A stretch of DNA of 7,552 nucleotides, taken from NCBI GenBank assembly GCA_023254445.1, contig JALRLN010000061.1, positions 1-7,552 on the forward strand. Direction: 5' to 3'. This stretch comes from Candidatus Poseidoniaceae archaeon. GTDB lineage: Archaea; Thermoplasmatota; Poseidoniia; Poseidoniales; Poseidoniaceae. Position numbers and translations under genes: made by a program. The notes beneath the pieces were generated by a model that worked only from the letters and a program-made list of their open reading frames with translations, was not told where the DNA came from and did no database searches. Below, piece after piece: positions 1-6,591 of the stretch. Numbering within the stretch: the stretch's first letter is position 1; each line of letters starts with the position of its first letter.

Positions 1-1368
1 CACAGGGATCACGTCAATGGGTCCATCACCGAGGCTGGTCGGGTGGTCATCGCCGGCATGGAAGCCATCGTGTGAGCCGTTCTGCACGGACATCGAGAAT
101 CGGGACGTGCTGAGCACCTCGAGGAAGGCTCCGATCTGAGCGTCGGACACCACGCGACCGGTCCCGTTGAATTCCATCACGTCCTTCGTCGGGTTGTACT
201 TCTCGTAGGGGAGGAGCCCCTCGGTTGCTTCGCGGAAGGCTTGGTCCGAACCGGCCGGGCCGATCTCAAGGTCGGTGGCGTTCACGATGGTCCAGGTGCC
301 GTCGCCGTTGTCGTTCGCCATGAAATCGTGGTCCTCGTGTGCGTCGAGCGGCAGGGGCGCGAAGGCGATGGCCATGAGGACGACGAAGACCCAGAGGCTG
401 CAGGTGATCATCACGGTGGTTTTCGTGGACGTCCAGGACGCGACCTTGATGAAGAAGGCCGCCGACGGGAAGGCCACGAATTGCACAAGCAGGATGACGG
501 CCATGTTGGCGACCAAAGGCACGCCAAGCACGCCCGCACCGTAGGCGCCTGCAAGACCGGTCACCGCGTTGATGCCGTCGATGAAGAGCAAGTACGCCAG
601 CAGGTACAGGCCGAGGATGCGGTAGGTGCCGAAGAACTCCCCGATGGTGCCCTTCACTTCGGAGATCGCCAATTTGGTCGCCGAACCGAGCGTCAATTCC
701 CCTTCGAGTTCAATGGCGATTGGAGGTTCGGGCACGCGGCGGAAGGTGTAGGTGGCGAAGCCGATGAACCACAGTCCGGTCGTGGACAGCGCGAACGCGG
801 TGGCCCAATCGGCGTAGCCCGTGCCGACCACGAGGCCAAGGTGGATGGCCAACAGAAGCCCGCCACCGATGTAGCCGTACATGTAGGCGCCTGTGGAAAT
901 CCGATCGAGTTCCTCTTCGTCCTTGCAGATGTGCGGTAGAAGCACGTTGTAGTACACGTTCCCAACGTTGGTGCCGATGTTCGCGATGAGGTACATGATG
1001 GCCAACCACACCCAACGCGCTTCGATGGGAAGGAACAGGGCGGCGCCGAGCAGCACCGTTGCACCGGACGCAACGATGGTCGCCCAGCGCAGCATGAGTT
1101 GCTTGATGGGGATGCGGTCGGCGATGACCCCAAGGCCCGGCGAGACAATGGCCACCAGCAGGGCGGCCGAGGCGGTGACGAGGGCAAAGATGCCGTCGGC
1201 CGTTTGCGTCATCCCAGCGACGGTGATCTCCTGCCCGTTGGCTGCGATGAAGAGGTACGCAAACCAGGCCGGGAGCACGGCCACAACGACCGAGGTCTCG
1301 AAGCCAGACTTGGCCCAGTCGTACATCATGTAGCCACGTTGGGCACGGGAGCGTTCCTCGTCGCTCAT
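1..1368 (-). CDS. UMF1/Atg22-like MFS transporter, 3' end beyond window
   Basis: This is a major facilitator of the UMF1 (Atg22-like) family, an integral membrane carrier whose substrate is not known for most prokaryotic members. I translated 456 residues from the ATG at 1368 to base 1 without a stop. The family signature is near the N terminus: YDWAKSGFETSVV at residues 16-28, matching the usual YDWANSAF motif. Hydrophobic segments lie at roughly 24-44, 56-82, 93-113, 118-143, 160-181, 187-208, 249-275, 280-303 and 317-338, so nine of an expected twelve helices are visible. From about residue 339 the chain turns strongly hydrophilic (Asp, Gly, His, Asn) for at least 118 residues up to the edge, where the family normally has short loops and helices 10-12. 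Start choice is uncertain: in-frame ATGs also lie at 1410 and 1428. I prefer 1368 because only about 12 residues then precede the signature. It is divergent from the patatin gene. Confidence 0.85.
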   Translation of the reverse strand, partial: MSDEERSRAQRGYMMYDWAKSGFETSVVVAVLPAWFAYLFIAANGQEITVAGMTQTADGIFALVTASAALLVAIVSPGLGVIADRIPIKQLMLRWATIVASGATVLLGAALFLPIEARWVWLAIMYLIANIGTNVGNVYYNVLLPHICKDEEELDRISTGAYMYGYIGGGLLLAIHLGLVVGTGYADWATAFALSTTGLWFIGFATYTFRRVPEPPIAIELEGELTLGSATKLAISEVKGTIGEFFGTYRILGLYLLAYLLFIDGINAVTGLAGAYGAGVLGVPLVANMAVILLVQFVAFPSAAFFIKVASWTSTKTTVMITCSLWVFVVLMAIAFAPLPLDAHEDHDFMANDNGDGTWTIVNATDLEIGPAGSDQAFREATEGLLPYEKYNPTKDVMEFNGTGRVVSDAQIGAFLEVLSTSRFSMSVQNGSHDGFHAGDDHPTSLGDGPIDVIPV

Positions 1369-1529
1369 GGTCGAGGTCGTGGTTCCTGCAGCAACAGGGG
1401 CAGCACCCATGCCACCGCTGCGTCCCATGAGGTGAAGACCGTTTCCCCGTAGCAACCATGGCCGAACGTGACCTGTCGGGGGAGCATCGGTCGCAGGGGT
1501 TCATGCAGGACCGGCGCGACCTTCGTACA
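1369..1529. promoter_or_regulatory. divergent intergenic region between UMF1 carrier and patatin gene
   Basis: This 161-nt spacer separates two divergent start codons, so it should hold the promoters of both. On the plus side a TATA-like TTCATGC is at 1500-1506, 30 nt before the patatin ATG. On the minus side a similar TTCACC reads from 1436 downward, 26 nt before the alternative UMF1 ATG at 1410; nothing comparable precedes the ATG at 1368. No Shine-Dalgarno sequence at normal spacing is seen for either gene. Both frames stay open through much of the spacer, so either protein could be longer at its N terminus than annotated. Confidence 0.4.
1500..1506 (+). promoter_or_regulatory. putative archaeal TATA box (box A) of the patatin gene
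   Basis: The sequence TTCATGC starts exactly 30 nt before the ATG at 1530, the spacing expected for a TATA box when transcription begins at the start codon. It is the weakest match of the four similar elements in the window (compare TTCAAAA, TTGAAAA and TTCATAG). It is reported mainly because its position agrees with the others and supports the 1530 start. Confidence 0.3.
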
Positions 1530-2366
1530 ATGCGAGCACTGCTCATCGAAGGCGGAGGGGTCCGGTCCGCCTTCGCCGCAGGTGTGCTGGATGCCTTGGC
1601 GAACGAGGTGGAGCCCTTCGACATCGTGGCGGGAACCTCGGCGGGGGCCCTGCTCGGCGCTGCCTTCCTCGCTGGCCAGCATGGCCGGTCCGCCCGTGTG
1701 CTGCGCGACCCCACATGCCGCGCGGCCTTCGGCCGGATCGGTGACTTCCTCCGCGGGGGCGACCTCGTGGACCTCGACCTGCTCTACGACGCGGCTGAAG
1801 CCCTCGAACCGCTCGACGTGACGGCGCTGTGCGCAAGCCCAAGCCGCTTCTACGTCACGCTCACCGACGTCGACACGGGCGAAGGTGGCCTCATCGCGCC
1901 TGAGCCAGAGGAGATGGTGGACGCGCTGATCGCAACCTCGGCGCTGCCCATCGCCGTGCGGGAACCACGTCACCTGAGGGGGCGGCGCTGGTTGGACGGA
2001 GGCATCGCCTTGCCCGTGCCCGTGCAGGAGGTCATCGGCCTCGGCGCCACCGACCTGCTGATCGTACGAACGCGGCAAGCAGGCTACCGCAACAGCGGGC
2101 GTTCAGGACGGCTTGCTGCGCCGTGGTTTGACCGAAACCAACCTGCGCTCGCCGAGGCCCTCAGGAAGCGCGGCGACGTGTACAACGCCATGCTCGACCT
2201 CATCGACGCTCCTCCCGCCGGCATCCGCATTGAGCAGATCCTTCCCCGGCGTGCTCCTGCGTGTTCACGCACGGGAGGCACGGACGTCGACGTCGTGCGG
2301 GACCACCTCATGGGCATGGACGCGGGGCGCACGTGGCTCACCGAACAACGCCTGCGTGCGCGCTGA
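1530..2366 (+). CDS. patatin-like phospholipase, YjjU-like
   Basis: This is a 278-residue patatin-fold serine hydrolase, expected to cleave acyl ester bonds of phospholipids or other lipids with a Ser-Asp dyad. All family landmarks are present: the oxyanion-hole loop GGGVR at residues 8-12, the nucleophile elbow GTSAG at 35-39 (Ser37), and the DGG motif at 156-158 (Asp156). Length, the FLRGGDLVDLDLLYD stretch (73-87) and the ATSALP...GRRWLDGGIALPVPV region resemble the YjjU-like subgroup. No signal peptide or membrane helix is seen, so it is probably cytoplasmic or peripheral. An in-frame ATG at 1458 would add 24 polar residues. I prefer 1530 because the conserved MRALLIEGGG begins there and a TATA-like element lies 30 nt upstream; an ATG at 1503 is a third option. 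The natural substrate cannot be told. The DHA2 transporter follows after 72 nt on the same strand but appears to have its own promoter. Confidence 0.9.
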   Translation: MRALLIEGGGVRSAFAAGVLDALANEVEPFDIVAGTSAGALLGAAFLAGQHGRSARVLRDPTCRAAFGRIGDFLRGGDLVDLDLLYDAAEALEPLDVTALCASPSRFYVTLTDVDTGEGGLIAPEPEEMVDALIATSALPIAVREPRHLRGRRWLDGGIALPVPVQEVIGLGATDLLIVRTRQAGYRNSGRSGRLAAPWFDRNQPALAEALRKRGDVYNAMLDLIDAPPAGIRIEQILPRRAPACSRTGGTDVDVVRDHLMGMDAGRTWLTEQRLRAR

Positions 2367-2409
2367 TGCGTCGCAAAGGACCGCAGACCCCACACGCTTC
2401 GCCCGGTGC

Positions 2410-2416
2410 TTCAAAA
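2410..2416 (+). promoter_or_regulatory. putative archaeal TATA box (box A) of the DHA2 transporter
   Basis: TTCAAAA is the most AT-rich run in the 72-nt gap after the patatin stop and starts 29 nt before the ATG at 2439. There is GGGAAGGG in between (2418-2425), but it ends 13 nt before the ATG, rather far for a ribosome site. The layout fits a leaderless transcript with its own promoter. Confidence 0.45.
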
Positions 2417-2438
2417 CGGGAAGGGTACGCGCCGAGCC

Positions 2439-3974
2439 ATGGACACCACCAAGGGCCACCCACGACGCTGGCTCATCCTCTCCATCATGAGCATCAGCCT
2501 CGTCGTGGTGATGCTGAACAACGTCACGCTCAACGTCGCCCTGCCCGAACTCTCGAAGGACCTGCAGGCCGACAACACCGAACTTCAGTGGATCCTCGAC
2601 GCATACGCCCTCGTCTTCGGCGGCACCCTGCTGATGATGGGCGCCCTTGGGGACCGCTTCGGGCGACGGTCCGCCCTCCAACTCGGGCTGGTCGTGGTTG
2701 GCGGGGCTGCGGCATGGACGGCGTTCAGCGCCGAGACCAGCGGCGAAGTCATCGCCGCGCGGGCGGTCATGGGCCTTGGCGCGGCGATGGTCATGCCGGC
2801 CACCCTCTCAATCGTGGTCACGGTCTTCCCACGGGAAGAGCGCCCCAAAGCCATCGGCATCTGGGCGGCCATGGCCGGCATCGGTGCACCCATTGGCCTC
2901 TTCGTGGGCGGCTGGGCGGTCCAGACCTTCACGTGGCACGCCGTGTTTCTGATCAACGTCCCCTTCGCGCTCCTGTGCGTGCTCTTGTGCGCCGTTGTGG
3001 TGCCGGAATCGAAGGACGAACACCACGCCCCCCTCGACCCGGTCGGCGGGCTGCTCTCCGTCGCTGCGCTCGGTGCCCTGCTCTACACCATCATCGAAGC
3101 ACCAAACCACGGATGGACCTCGAGCGAGACCTTGCTCTGGGCGGTCGGCGCCGTGCTGCTGCTCGTCGGCTTTGTCGTGTGGGAGCGGCGCAGCGAGCAC
3201 CCGATGCTGCCGATGTCCTTCTTCCGTGAACCGGGCTTTGCGACCGGGTTGCTCGCCATCAGCCTCGCCTTCTACGTGATGTTCTCCTTCATGTTCACGC
3301 AGATGCTCCATTTCCAGTTGGTCCGGGGCCACGAAGCCTTGGCGGCCGCTGTTCGATTCCTCCCCCTGCCCCTCGGCCTCATGCCCGCCGCCGCCAACAG
3401 CGACCGCCTCGTCGCCCGCTTCGGGCGGAGGAAGGTGGTGGGCAGCGGCCTCCTTCTCGTCACGGTGGGCATGGTGCTCTTCGCCACAACCGCGCGGGTC
3501 GGGACCGCATACTGGGTGCTGGGCCTCGTCTTCTTCGTCCTGGGCCTTGGCATGGGATTGACGATGGCTCCATCGACTGGGTTGGTCATGGAATCGGTTC
3601 CGGACGACAAGGCGGGCGTCGGCAGCGCCACGAACGATTCCAGCCGAGAGATTGGCGGTGCTCTCGGCATCGCGATCGGTGGCTCGGTGCTGAACACCTT
3701 CTACCAAGATGCCTTCGTGCTTCCTGAAGCCTTGAACGGGGTCGCCTTCCCTGTGGATCCCGCGTCCTCCTTCCCTGCTGCCATGCGCCTCGGAGGGGAA
3801 CTGCTCGCTCAAGGCAACCCTGCAGGGAACCTGCTCATCGATGTGGGCCGGGAGGCCTTCATGACGGGCATGACCACCGCCACGGGCGTTTCCGCCCTGA
3901 TTTCGTTGGCGGCGGCCTTCGTCGTGTTCCGCTGGATGCCGGAATCCAAAGGATACACCTCCGAAGAGGAGTGA
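2439..3974 (+). CDS. DHA2-family (EmrB/QacA-type) MFS multidrug efflux transporter
   Basis: This 511-residue integral membrane protein has the length and about 14 hydrophobic segments of the DHA2 drug:H+ antiporter family, which exports lipophilic or cationic compounds. Motif A is seen as GALGDRFGRR at residues 68-77. Motif C in helix 5 is AGIGAPIGLFVGGW (146-159), followed by the typical FTWHAVFLINVP (164-175). A second motif-A-like RLVARFGRRKV lies at 323-333 in the C-terminal half. The helix 1 signature, normally LDxTxxNVALP, reads LNNVTLNVALP (26-36), so the family's Asp is Asn27 here. A GTG at 2406 would add 11 residues, but the ATG at 2439 suits both the family N terminus and the promoter spacing. 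Downstream, a small membrane protein begins 39 nt after the stop and is probably cotranscribed. The substrate cannot be predicted, and a role in metabolite export is equally possible. Confidence 0.92.
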   Translation: MDTTKGHPRRWLILSIMSISLVVVMLNNVTLNVALPELSKDLQADNTELQWILDAYALVFGGTLLMMGALGDRFGRRSALQLGLVVVGGAAAWTAFSAETSGEVIAARAVMGLGAAMVMPATLSIVVTVFPREERPKAIGIWAAMAGIGAPIGLFVGGWAVQTFTWHAVFLINVPFALLCVLLCAVVVPESKDEHHAPLDPVGGLLSVAALGALLYTIIEAPNHGWTSSETLLWAVGAVLLLVGFVVWERRSEHPMLPMSFFREPGFATGLLAISLAFYVMFSFMFTQMLHFQLVRGHEALAAAVRFLPLPLGLMPAAANSDRLVARFGRRKVVGSGLLLVTVGMVLFATTARVGTAYWVLGLVFFVLGLGMGLTMAPSTGLVMESVPDDKAGVGSATNDSSREIGGALGIAIGGSVLNTFYQDAFVLPEALNGVAFPVDPASSFPAAMRLGGELLAQGNPAGNLLIDVGREAFMTGMTTATGVSALISLAAAFVVFRWMPESKGYTSEEE

Positions 3975-3986
3975 GGGCGACACAAC

Positions 3987-4012
3987 CTTGCCGCGGGAGG
4001 TCCGGCGGCAAG
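3987..4012 (+). promoter_or_regulatory. hairpin presenting a GGAGG ribosome site in its loop
   Basis: CTTGCCGC (3987-3994) and GCGGCAAG (4005-4012) form a perfect 8-bp stem closing a 10-nt loop that contains GGAGG (3996-4000). It lies between the transporter stop and the next ATG at 4014. In linear sequence the GGAGG is 13 nt from the ATG, longer than usual, but folding of the stem would bring the two together. There is no T-run after it, so it is a poor candidate for an intrinsic terminator. Confidence 0.45.
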
Positions 4013-4013
4013 C

Positions 4014-4577
4014 ATGGCCGGCTTCGAACATCCAGATGCGGTGCTGTGGGGGACACTGGCGGTCTGTGCCGTGCTGCCATGGATCCTTCGAAAGGTGACG
4101 GTGAAGGCCGTGCGGTGGGCCCTCGTTGGTCTGTTGGCCGCGGACCTGCTGTTGATGCTCGCCACGTACCTTGGGTTCACGACGTACCACTACATGGGGC
4201 CGCAGTTGGGATTCTCCCAAAGCGGCAACCCTCAGTCGTGGCTGCTCGTTGCCGCCGCAGTGCTCGTGGTGCTCCCGATGGCCGTTGACGTGGTGCTGAA
4301 GAAGGCCCTGAAACCGTGGCGAACGCTCGTGCTCGTCGCCGCCGTGCTGCTCGTCGTGGCTGGCCCGGCGGTGTTCAACATCGTGAGCCTTGAGGCCTAC
4401 CTCGCAGGAGGCGGCGGCTTCGGGCCCTACGAGGGTGATTACGCTGGGGAGGTCACCGTGTGGAACGACCCTGCGGCGTGGGCGAGCAGCATCCGGGCTG
4501 CAGCCGCCTCAACGCTCGCGTTCCCTGCCGTGGTGGTCGGAGGGTTGCTGGTCTTGCGTCGCCGGTTTGCAGCCTGA
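4014..4577 (+). CDS. small integral membrane protein, function unknown
   Basis: I do not recognise this 187-residue protein. It has about five hydrophobic segments, at roughly residues 9-24, 33-53, 76-93, 104-125 and 165-183, so it is almost certainly an integral membrane protein. Basic residues sit in the stretches 26-34 (RKVTVKAVR) and 96-103 (KKALKPWR), and the C terminus is LRRRFAA; by the positive-inside rule these are probably cytoplasmic. The 126-160 loop is rich in Gly and acidic residues (AYLAGGGGFGPYEGDYAGE) and would face outward. No catalytic motif is visible. It starts 39 nt after the DHA2 transporter with a GGAGG in a hairpin loop upstream, suggesting an operon and possibly an accessory role, though that is only proximity. 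Its stop is 3 nt from the stop of the convergent glutathione peroxidase. The ATG at 4014 is the only sensible start. Confidence 0.8.
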   Translation: MAGFEHPDAVLWGTLAVCAVLPWILRKVTVKAVRWALVGLLAADLLLMLATYLGFTTYHYMGPQLGFSQSGNPQSWLLVAAAVLVVLPMAVDVVLKKALKPWRTLVLVAAVLLVVAGPAVFNIVSLEAYLAGGGGFGPYEGDYAGEVTVWNDPAAWASSIRAAAASTLAFPAVVVGGLLVLRRRFAA

Positions 4578-4580
4578 GCC

Positions 4581-5033
4581 TCAAATGACGTCCAACGGCG
4601 GCGTTTGTGGGGCGAACCGGCGCACCTGCCCGTCGGCTTCGATGAGGAACTTCTCGAAGTTCCAGCGCACGTCCCCCGCATGGCCGCTCGCGTCGCTCAC
4701 GTCGCAAAGCGCCTCGTAGACCGGGTGACGTCCGGGGCCGTTCACCTCGAGTTTCGCGGACAGAGGAAAGGTCACGCCGAAGCGTTCCTCGGTGAAGGCA
4801 CAGATCTCCTCGTGGGTCCCCGGCTCCTGTGCGCCGAACTGGTTGCATGGCATGCCCACGACAACAAGGTCGTCGTGCTCGGCATGCAGCCGCTGCAGGT
4901 CGGCGTACTGTGGGGTCAATCCGCAGGCACTGGCCACGTTCACCACGAGCACGCGTCGGCCAGCCGACAAGGTGCGGAGGGTGGTGGTGGTGCCGTCGAT
5001 CATCGTGAGGGCCTGGTCCAAGGCGTCGGTCAT
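4581..5033 (-). CDS. glutathione peroxidase-family thiol peroxidase (Cys type)
   Basis: This 150-residue protein is a full-length glutathione peroxidase-family enzyme, which reduces hydrogen peroxide and organic or lipid hydroperoxides. It has the family motifs in order: VNVASACGLTPQY (31-43) with peroxidatic Cys37 in place of selenocysteine, GMPCNQFGAQEPG (60-72) with catalytic Gln69, FGVTFPL (85-91), and RWNFEKFLI (123-131) with catalytic Trp124 and Asn125. There is no signal peptide, so it should act in the cytoplasm. Cys-type members generally use thioredoxin rather than glutathione as reductant. The usual resolving cysteine, seen in yeast Gpx3 and E. coli BtuE as EEIxxFC, is Thr81 here; a Cys is found three residues earlier (Cys78). 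I chose the ATG at 5033 over an upstream in-frame GTG at 5114 because the longer form adds a non-family extension and the TATA-like box sits 29 nt upstream. GAGGCGGA, ending about 4 nt before the ATG, could also serve as a ribosome site. Confidence 0.93.
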   Translation of the reverse strand: MTDALDQALTMIDGTTTTLRTLSAGRRVLVVNVASACGLTPQYADLQRLHAEHDDLVVVGMPCNQFGAQEPGTHEEICAFTEERFGVTFPLSAKLEVNGPGRHPVYEALCDVSDASGHAGDVRWNFEKFLIEADGQVRRFAPQTPPLDVI

Positions 5034-5125
5034 GGGTTCCGCCTCACACTGCGGGTTTTCAACGGCTGTGTCGCGCCACAACTTGACGCGCGAAGGCTCA
5101 AGGACTCCGCACACGAGGTCGTTTC
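5034..5125. promoter_or_regulatory. divergent promoter region, peroxidase / cyclophilin
   Basis: This 92-nt spacer lies between the divergent starts of the glutathione peroxidase and the cyclophilin. It contains the minus-strand TATA-like box for the peroxidase and, on the plus strand, a weaker CTCAAGG (5097-5103) 29 nt before the cyclophilin ATG. GAGGT (5115-5119) is a plausible Shine-Dalgarno sequence for the cyclophilin. No clear operator repeat was found. Confidence 0.5.
5056..5062 (-). promoter_or_regulatory. putative archaeal TATA box (box A) of the peroxidase gene
   Basis: Read on the minus strand, TTGAAAA starts 29 nt before the ATG of the glutathione peroxidase. It nearly matches TTCAAAA at the same distance from the DHA2 transporter start and is an obvious AT-rich island in a GC-rich spacer. 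Confidence 0.45.
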
Positions 5126-5608
5126 ATGCAGGTCCAAATGCAGACGAGCGCAGGTGACATCCTTCTGAACCTCTACGACGGCAGCGCCCCCGATACGGTG
5201 GCCAATTTCGTCAAGTTGGTGCGCGACGGGTACTACGACGGCCTGCACTTTCACCGCGTCATTGAGCAGTTCATGCTTCAGGGCGGCTGCCCGCATTCCC
5301 GCGACCCGAACTCACGCCGGGCTGGCACCGGAGGCCCGGGGTGGCAGATCCCCTGCGAGGCCTCGGCCCTCGCCATGAAGCACGATCGTCCCGGCATCCT
5401 CTCGATGGCCAACGCTGGTCCAAACACCGGCGGCTCCCAGTTTTTCATCACCACCGTCGCGACGCCGTGGCTCAACGGAAACCACGCTGTGTTCGGCGAG
5501 GTGGCGGAAGGCATGGACGTGGTCAAGGCCATCGAAGGCTGCCGCAAAGGGCCAGGTGACCGCCCCGCTGAGCCCCAGCAGATCATCTCCTGCACCGTCG
5601 TGGAGTGA
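5126..5608 (+). CDS. cyclophilin-type peptidyl-prolyl cis-trans isomerase
   Basis: This 160-residue single-domain cyclophilin catalyses cis-trans isomerisation of Xaa-Pro bonds during protein folding. Active-site features are visible: FHRVIEQFMLQGG at residues 42-54 with catalytic Arg44, NTGGSQFFIT (100-109), and TPWLNGNHAVFGEV (113-126), where Trp115 corresponds to the cyclosporin-contact tryptophan. No signal peptide or membrane anchor is seen, so it is a cytosolic form. The loop after QGG, commonly DPxGxGxGGPG, is longer (CPHSRDPNSRRAGTGGPG, 55-72) and brings in Cys55; a second Cys77 sits in the nearby WQIPCE. Start choice is supported by GAGGT 6-7 nt before the ATG. A second ATG four codons later (5138) is possible but less well placed. 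The isoaspartyl peptidase begins 9 nt after the stop, so the two are very likely cotranscribed. Confidence 0.95.
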   Translation: MQVQMQTSAGDILLNLYDGSAPDTVANFVKLVRDGYYDGLHFHRVIEQFMLQGGCPHSRDPNSRRAGTGGPGWQIPCEASALAMKHDRPGILSMANAGPNTGGSQFFITTVATPWLNGNHAVFGEVAEGMDVVKAIEGCRKGPGDRPAEPQQIISCTVVE

Positions 5609-5617
5609 GGGAGCCTC

Positions 5618-6571
5618 GTGGCCCTGCTCGCCGTTCACGGCGGCGCAGGAGGCGACGGGCCTTGGGGCGGCCCCACACCGATGGACCCGCCCCGCCTCGC
5701 GTGCATGGAAGCGCTGTTGTCGGACCTCGGCCCTCGCCTTGACGACGGCTCCCTCTCCGCCCTCGAGGCCGTTCGCCTCGCCGTGATGGCGATGGAAGAC
5801 GAGGGCGGTTTCAACGCCGGCGTCGGCTCGGTGCTCGACGAAACGGGGGCGGTGAGCATGGACGCCTCGATCATGCGAGGCGAGGACGGCGCGGCAGGCG
5901 CCGTGGTGGGCGTTCGCCGCATCCAGAACCCCATCGACACCGCGCACGGGTTGTTGCAGGGCGGCTGGCCGCTCATGCTGTGCGCCGAAGGGGCCGAAGC
6001 CTTCGCCGCCAAGCAGGGCCAACGCCTCATCGACCCGGAGACCTTGGTCACGGACCTGCGACGCGCCCAGTGGAGGAAGTGGCGTGATGCGAGCCTCCGT
6101 CCGGGCGCCACCGACGAGGACGACGCGGCCCTGGACCACGACCTCGGTGACGAGATCGACGGGCCCGGTACGGTGGGTGCCGTGGCCCTCGATGCCCACG
6201 GTCGCCTCGCGGCCGCGACCTCAACGGGAGGCATGACTGGGAAACCCGTGGGGCGCGTCGGCGACACCCCCGTCATCGGCGCAGGAACCTGGGCCGACGA
6301 GCGCGTTGCGGTGTCGTGCACCGGTGTCGGCGAAGCCTACCTGCGCGCCTGTGCAGCGCATGAGGTGGGGGTTGGAATGCGAGCGGACCGGGCCGACCTG
6401 CGCACGGTGTGCGACCACGTGCTCGACCTCGTGGAGCCCTACGGAGGGCGGGGAGGACTCATCGCCGTCAGCGCTGACGGTGACGTCGTGCTTCCCTTCC
6501 GTGTCACCCTCATGTATCGTGGTGTGTGGAGGAACGGCGCCGTCACGACCGCGATTGGTCCCGACGTGTGA
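5618..6571 (+). CDS. isoaspartyl peptidase / type III L-asparaginase (Ntn hydrolase)
   Basis: This 317-residue protein belongs to the plant-type asparaginase family (peptidase family T2). Such proenzymes cut themselves into two subunits and then hydrolyse isoaspartyl dipeptides and, usually less well, L-asparagine. The N terminus LAVHGGAGG (4-12) and the metal-loop region FNAGVGSVLDETGAVSMDA (65-83) are characteristic. The autocleavage site is GPG|TVGAVALD with nucleophile Thr185, followed by TSTGGMTGKP (201-210) and GRVGD (212-216), which supply Thr203, Arg213 and Asp216; CTGVGE lies at 234-239. Cleavage before Thr185 would give subunits of 184 and 133 residues. The acidic stretch just before it (DEDDAALDHDLGDEID, 166-181) fits the flexible tail of the alpha subunit. 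The start is a GTG with a GGAGTGAGGGAG ribosome site a few nt upstream, 9 nt after the cyclophilin stop. This is a cytoplasmic enzyme clearing damaged aspartyl residues; physiological substrate preference cannot be read from sequence. Confidence 0.94.
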   Translation: MALLAVHGGAGGDGPWGGPTPMDPPRLACMEALLSDLGPRLDDGSLSALEAVRLAVMAMEDEGGFNAGVGSVLDETGAVSMDASIMRGEDGAAGAVVGVRRIQNPIDTAHGLLQGGWPLMLCAEGAEAFAAKQGQRLIDPETLVTDLRRAQWRKWRDASLRPGATDEDDAALDHDLGDEIDGPGTVGAVALDAHGRLAAATSTGGMTGKPVGRVGDTPVIGAGTWADERVAVSCTGVGEAYLRACAAHEVGVGMRADRADLRTVCDHVLDLVEPYGGRGGLIAVSADGDVVLPFRVTLMYRGVWRNGAVTTAIGPDV

Positions 6572-6591
6572 AGCGAACCCAAAGGTCCACC

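Noticed and set aside
241..939. Plus-strand open frame opposite the UMF1 carrier
   Set aside because: The opposite strand gives a recognisable membrane carrier in this region. The plus-strand translation has no motif and a shadow-like composition.
1458..1529. 24-residue N-terminal extension of the patatin
   Set aside because: The extra residues (MAERDLSGEHRSQGF...) precede a canonical patatin start MRALLIEGGG and are not part of the fold; the promoter-like spacing favours 1530. It is not formally excluded.
710..2078. Minus-strand open frames (710-1714 and 1365-2078) spanning the UMF1-patatin junction
   Set aside because: They overlap two recognised genes in other frames and encode Arg/Pro/His-rich sequence without family features.
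2808..4220. Minus-strand open frame of 470 codons opposite the DHA2 transporter
   Set aside because: It is fully antisense to a clearly conserved 14-helix transporter. Its translation is low in hydrophobics and rich in His, Gln, Glu and Gly, as expected from the complement of a high-GC gene; long stop-free shadows are usual at this GC content.
4575..4583. Possible terminator between the convergent membrane-protein and peroxidase genes
   Set aside because: Only 3 nt separate the two stop codons and no stem with a T-run is visible, so any termination signal would have to lie inside coding sequence.
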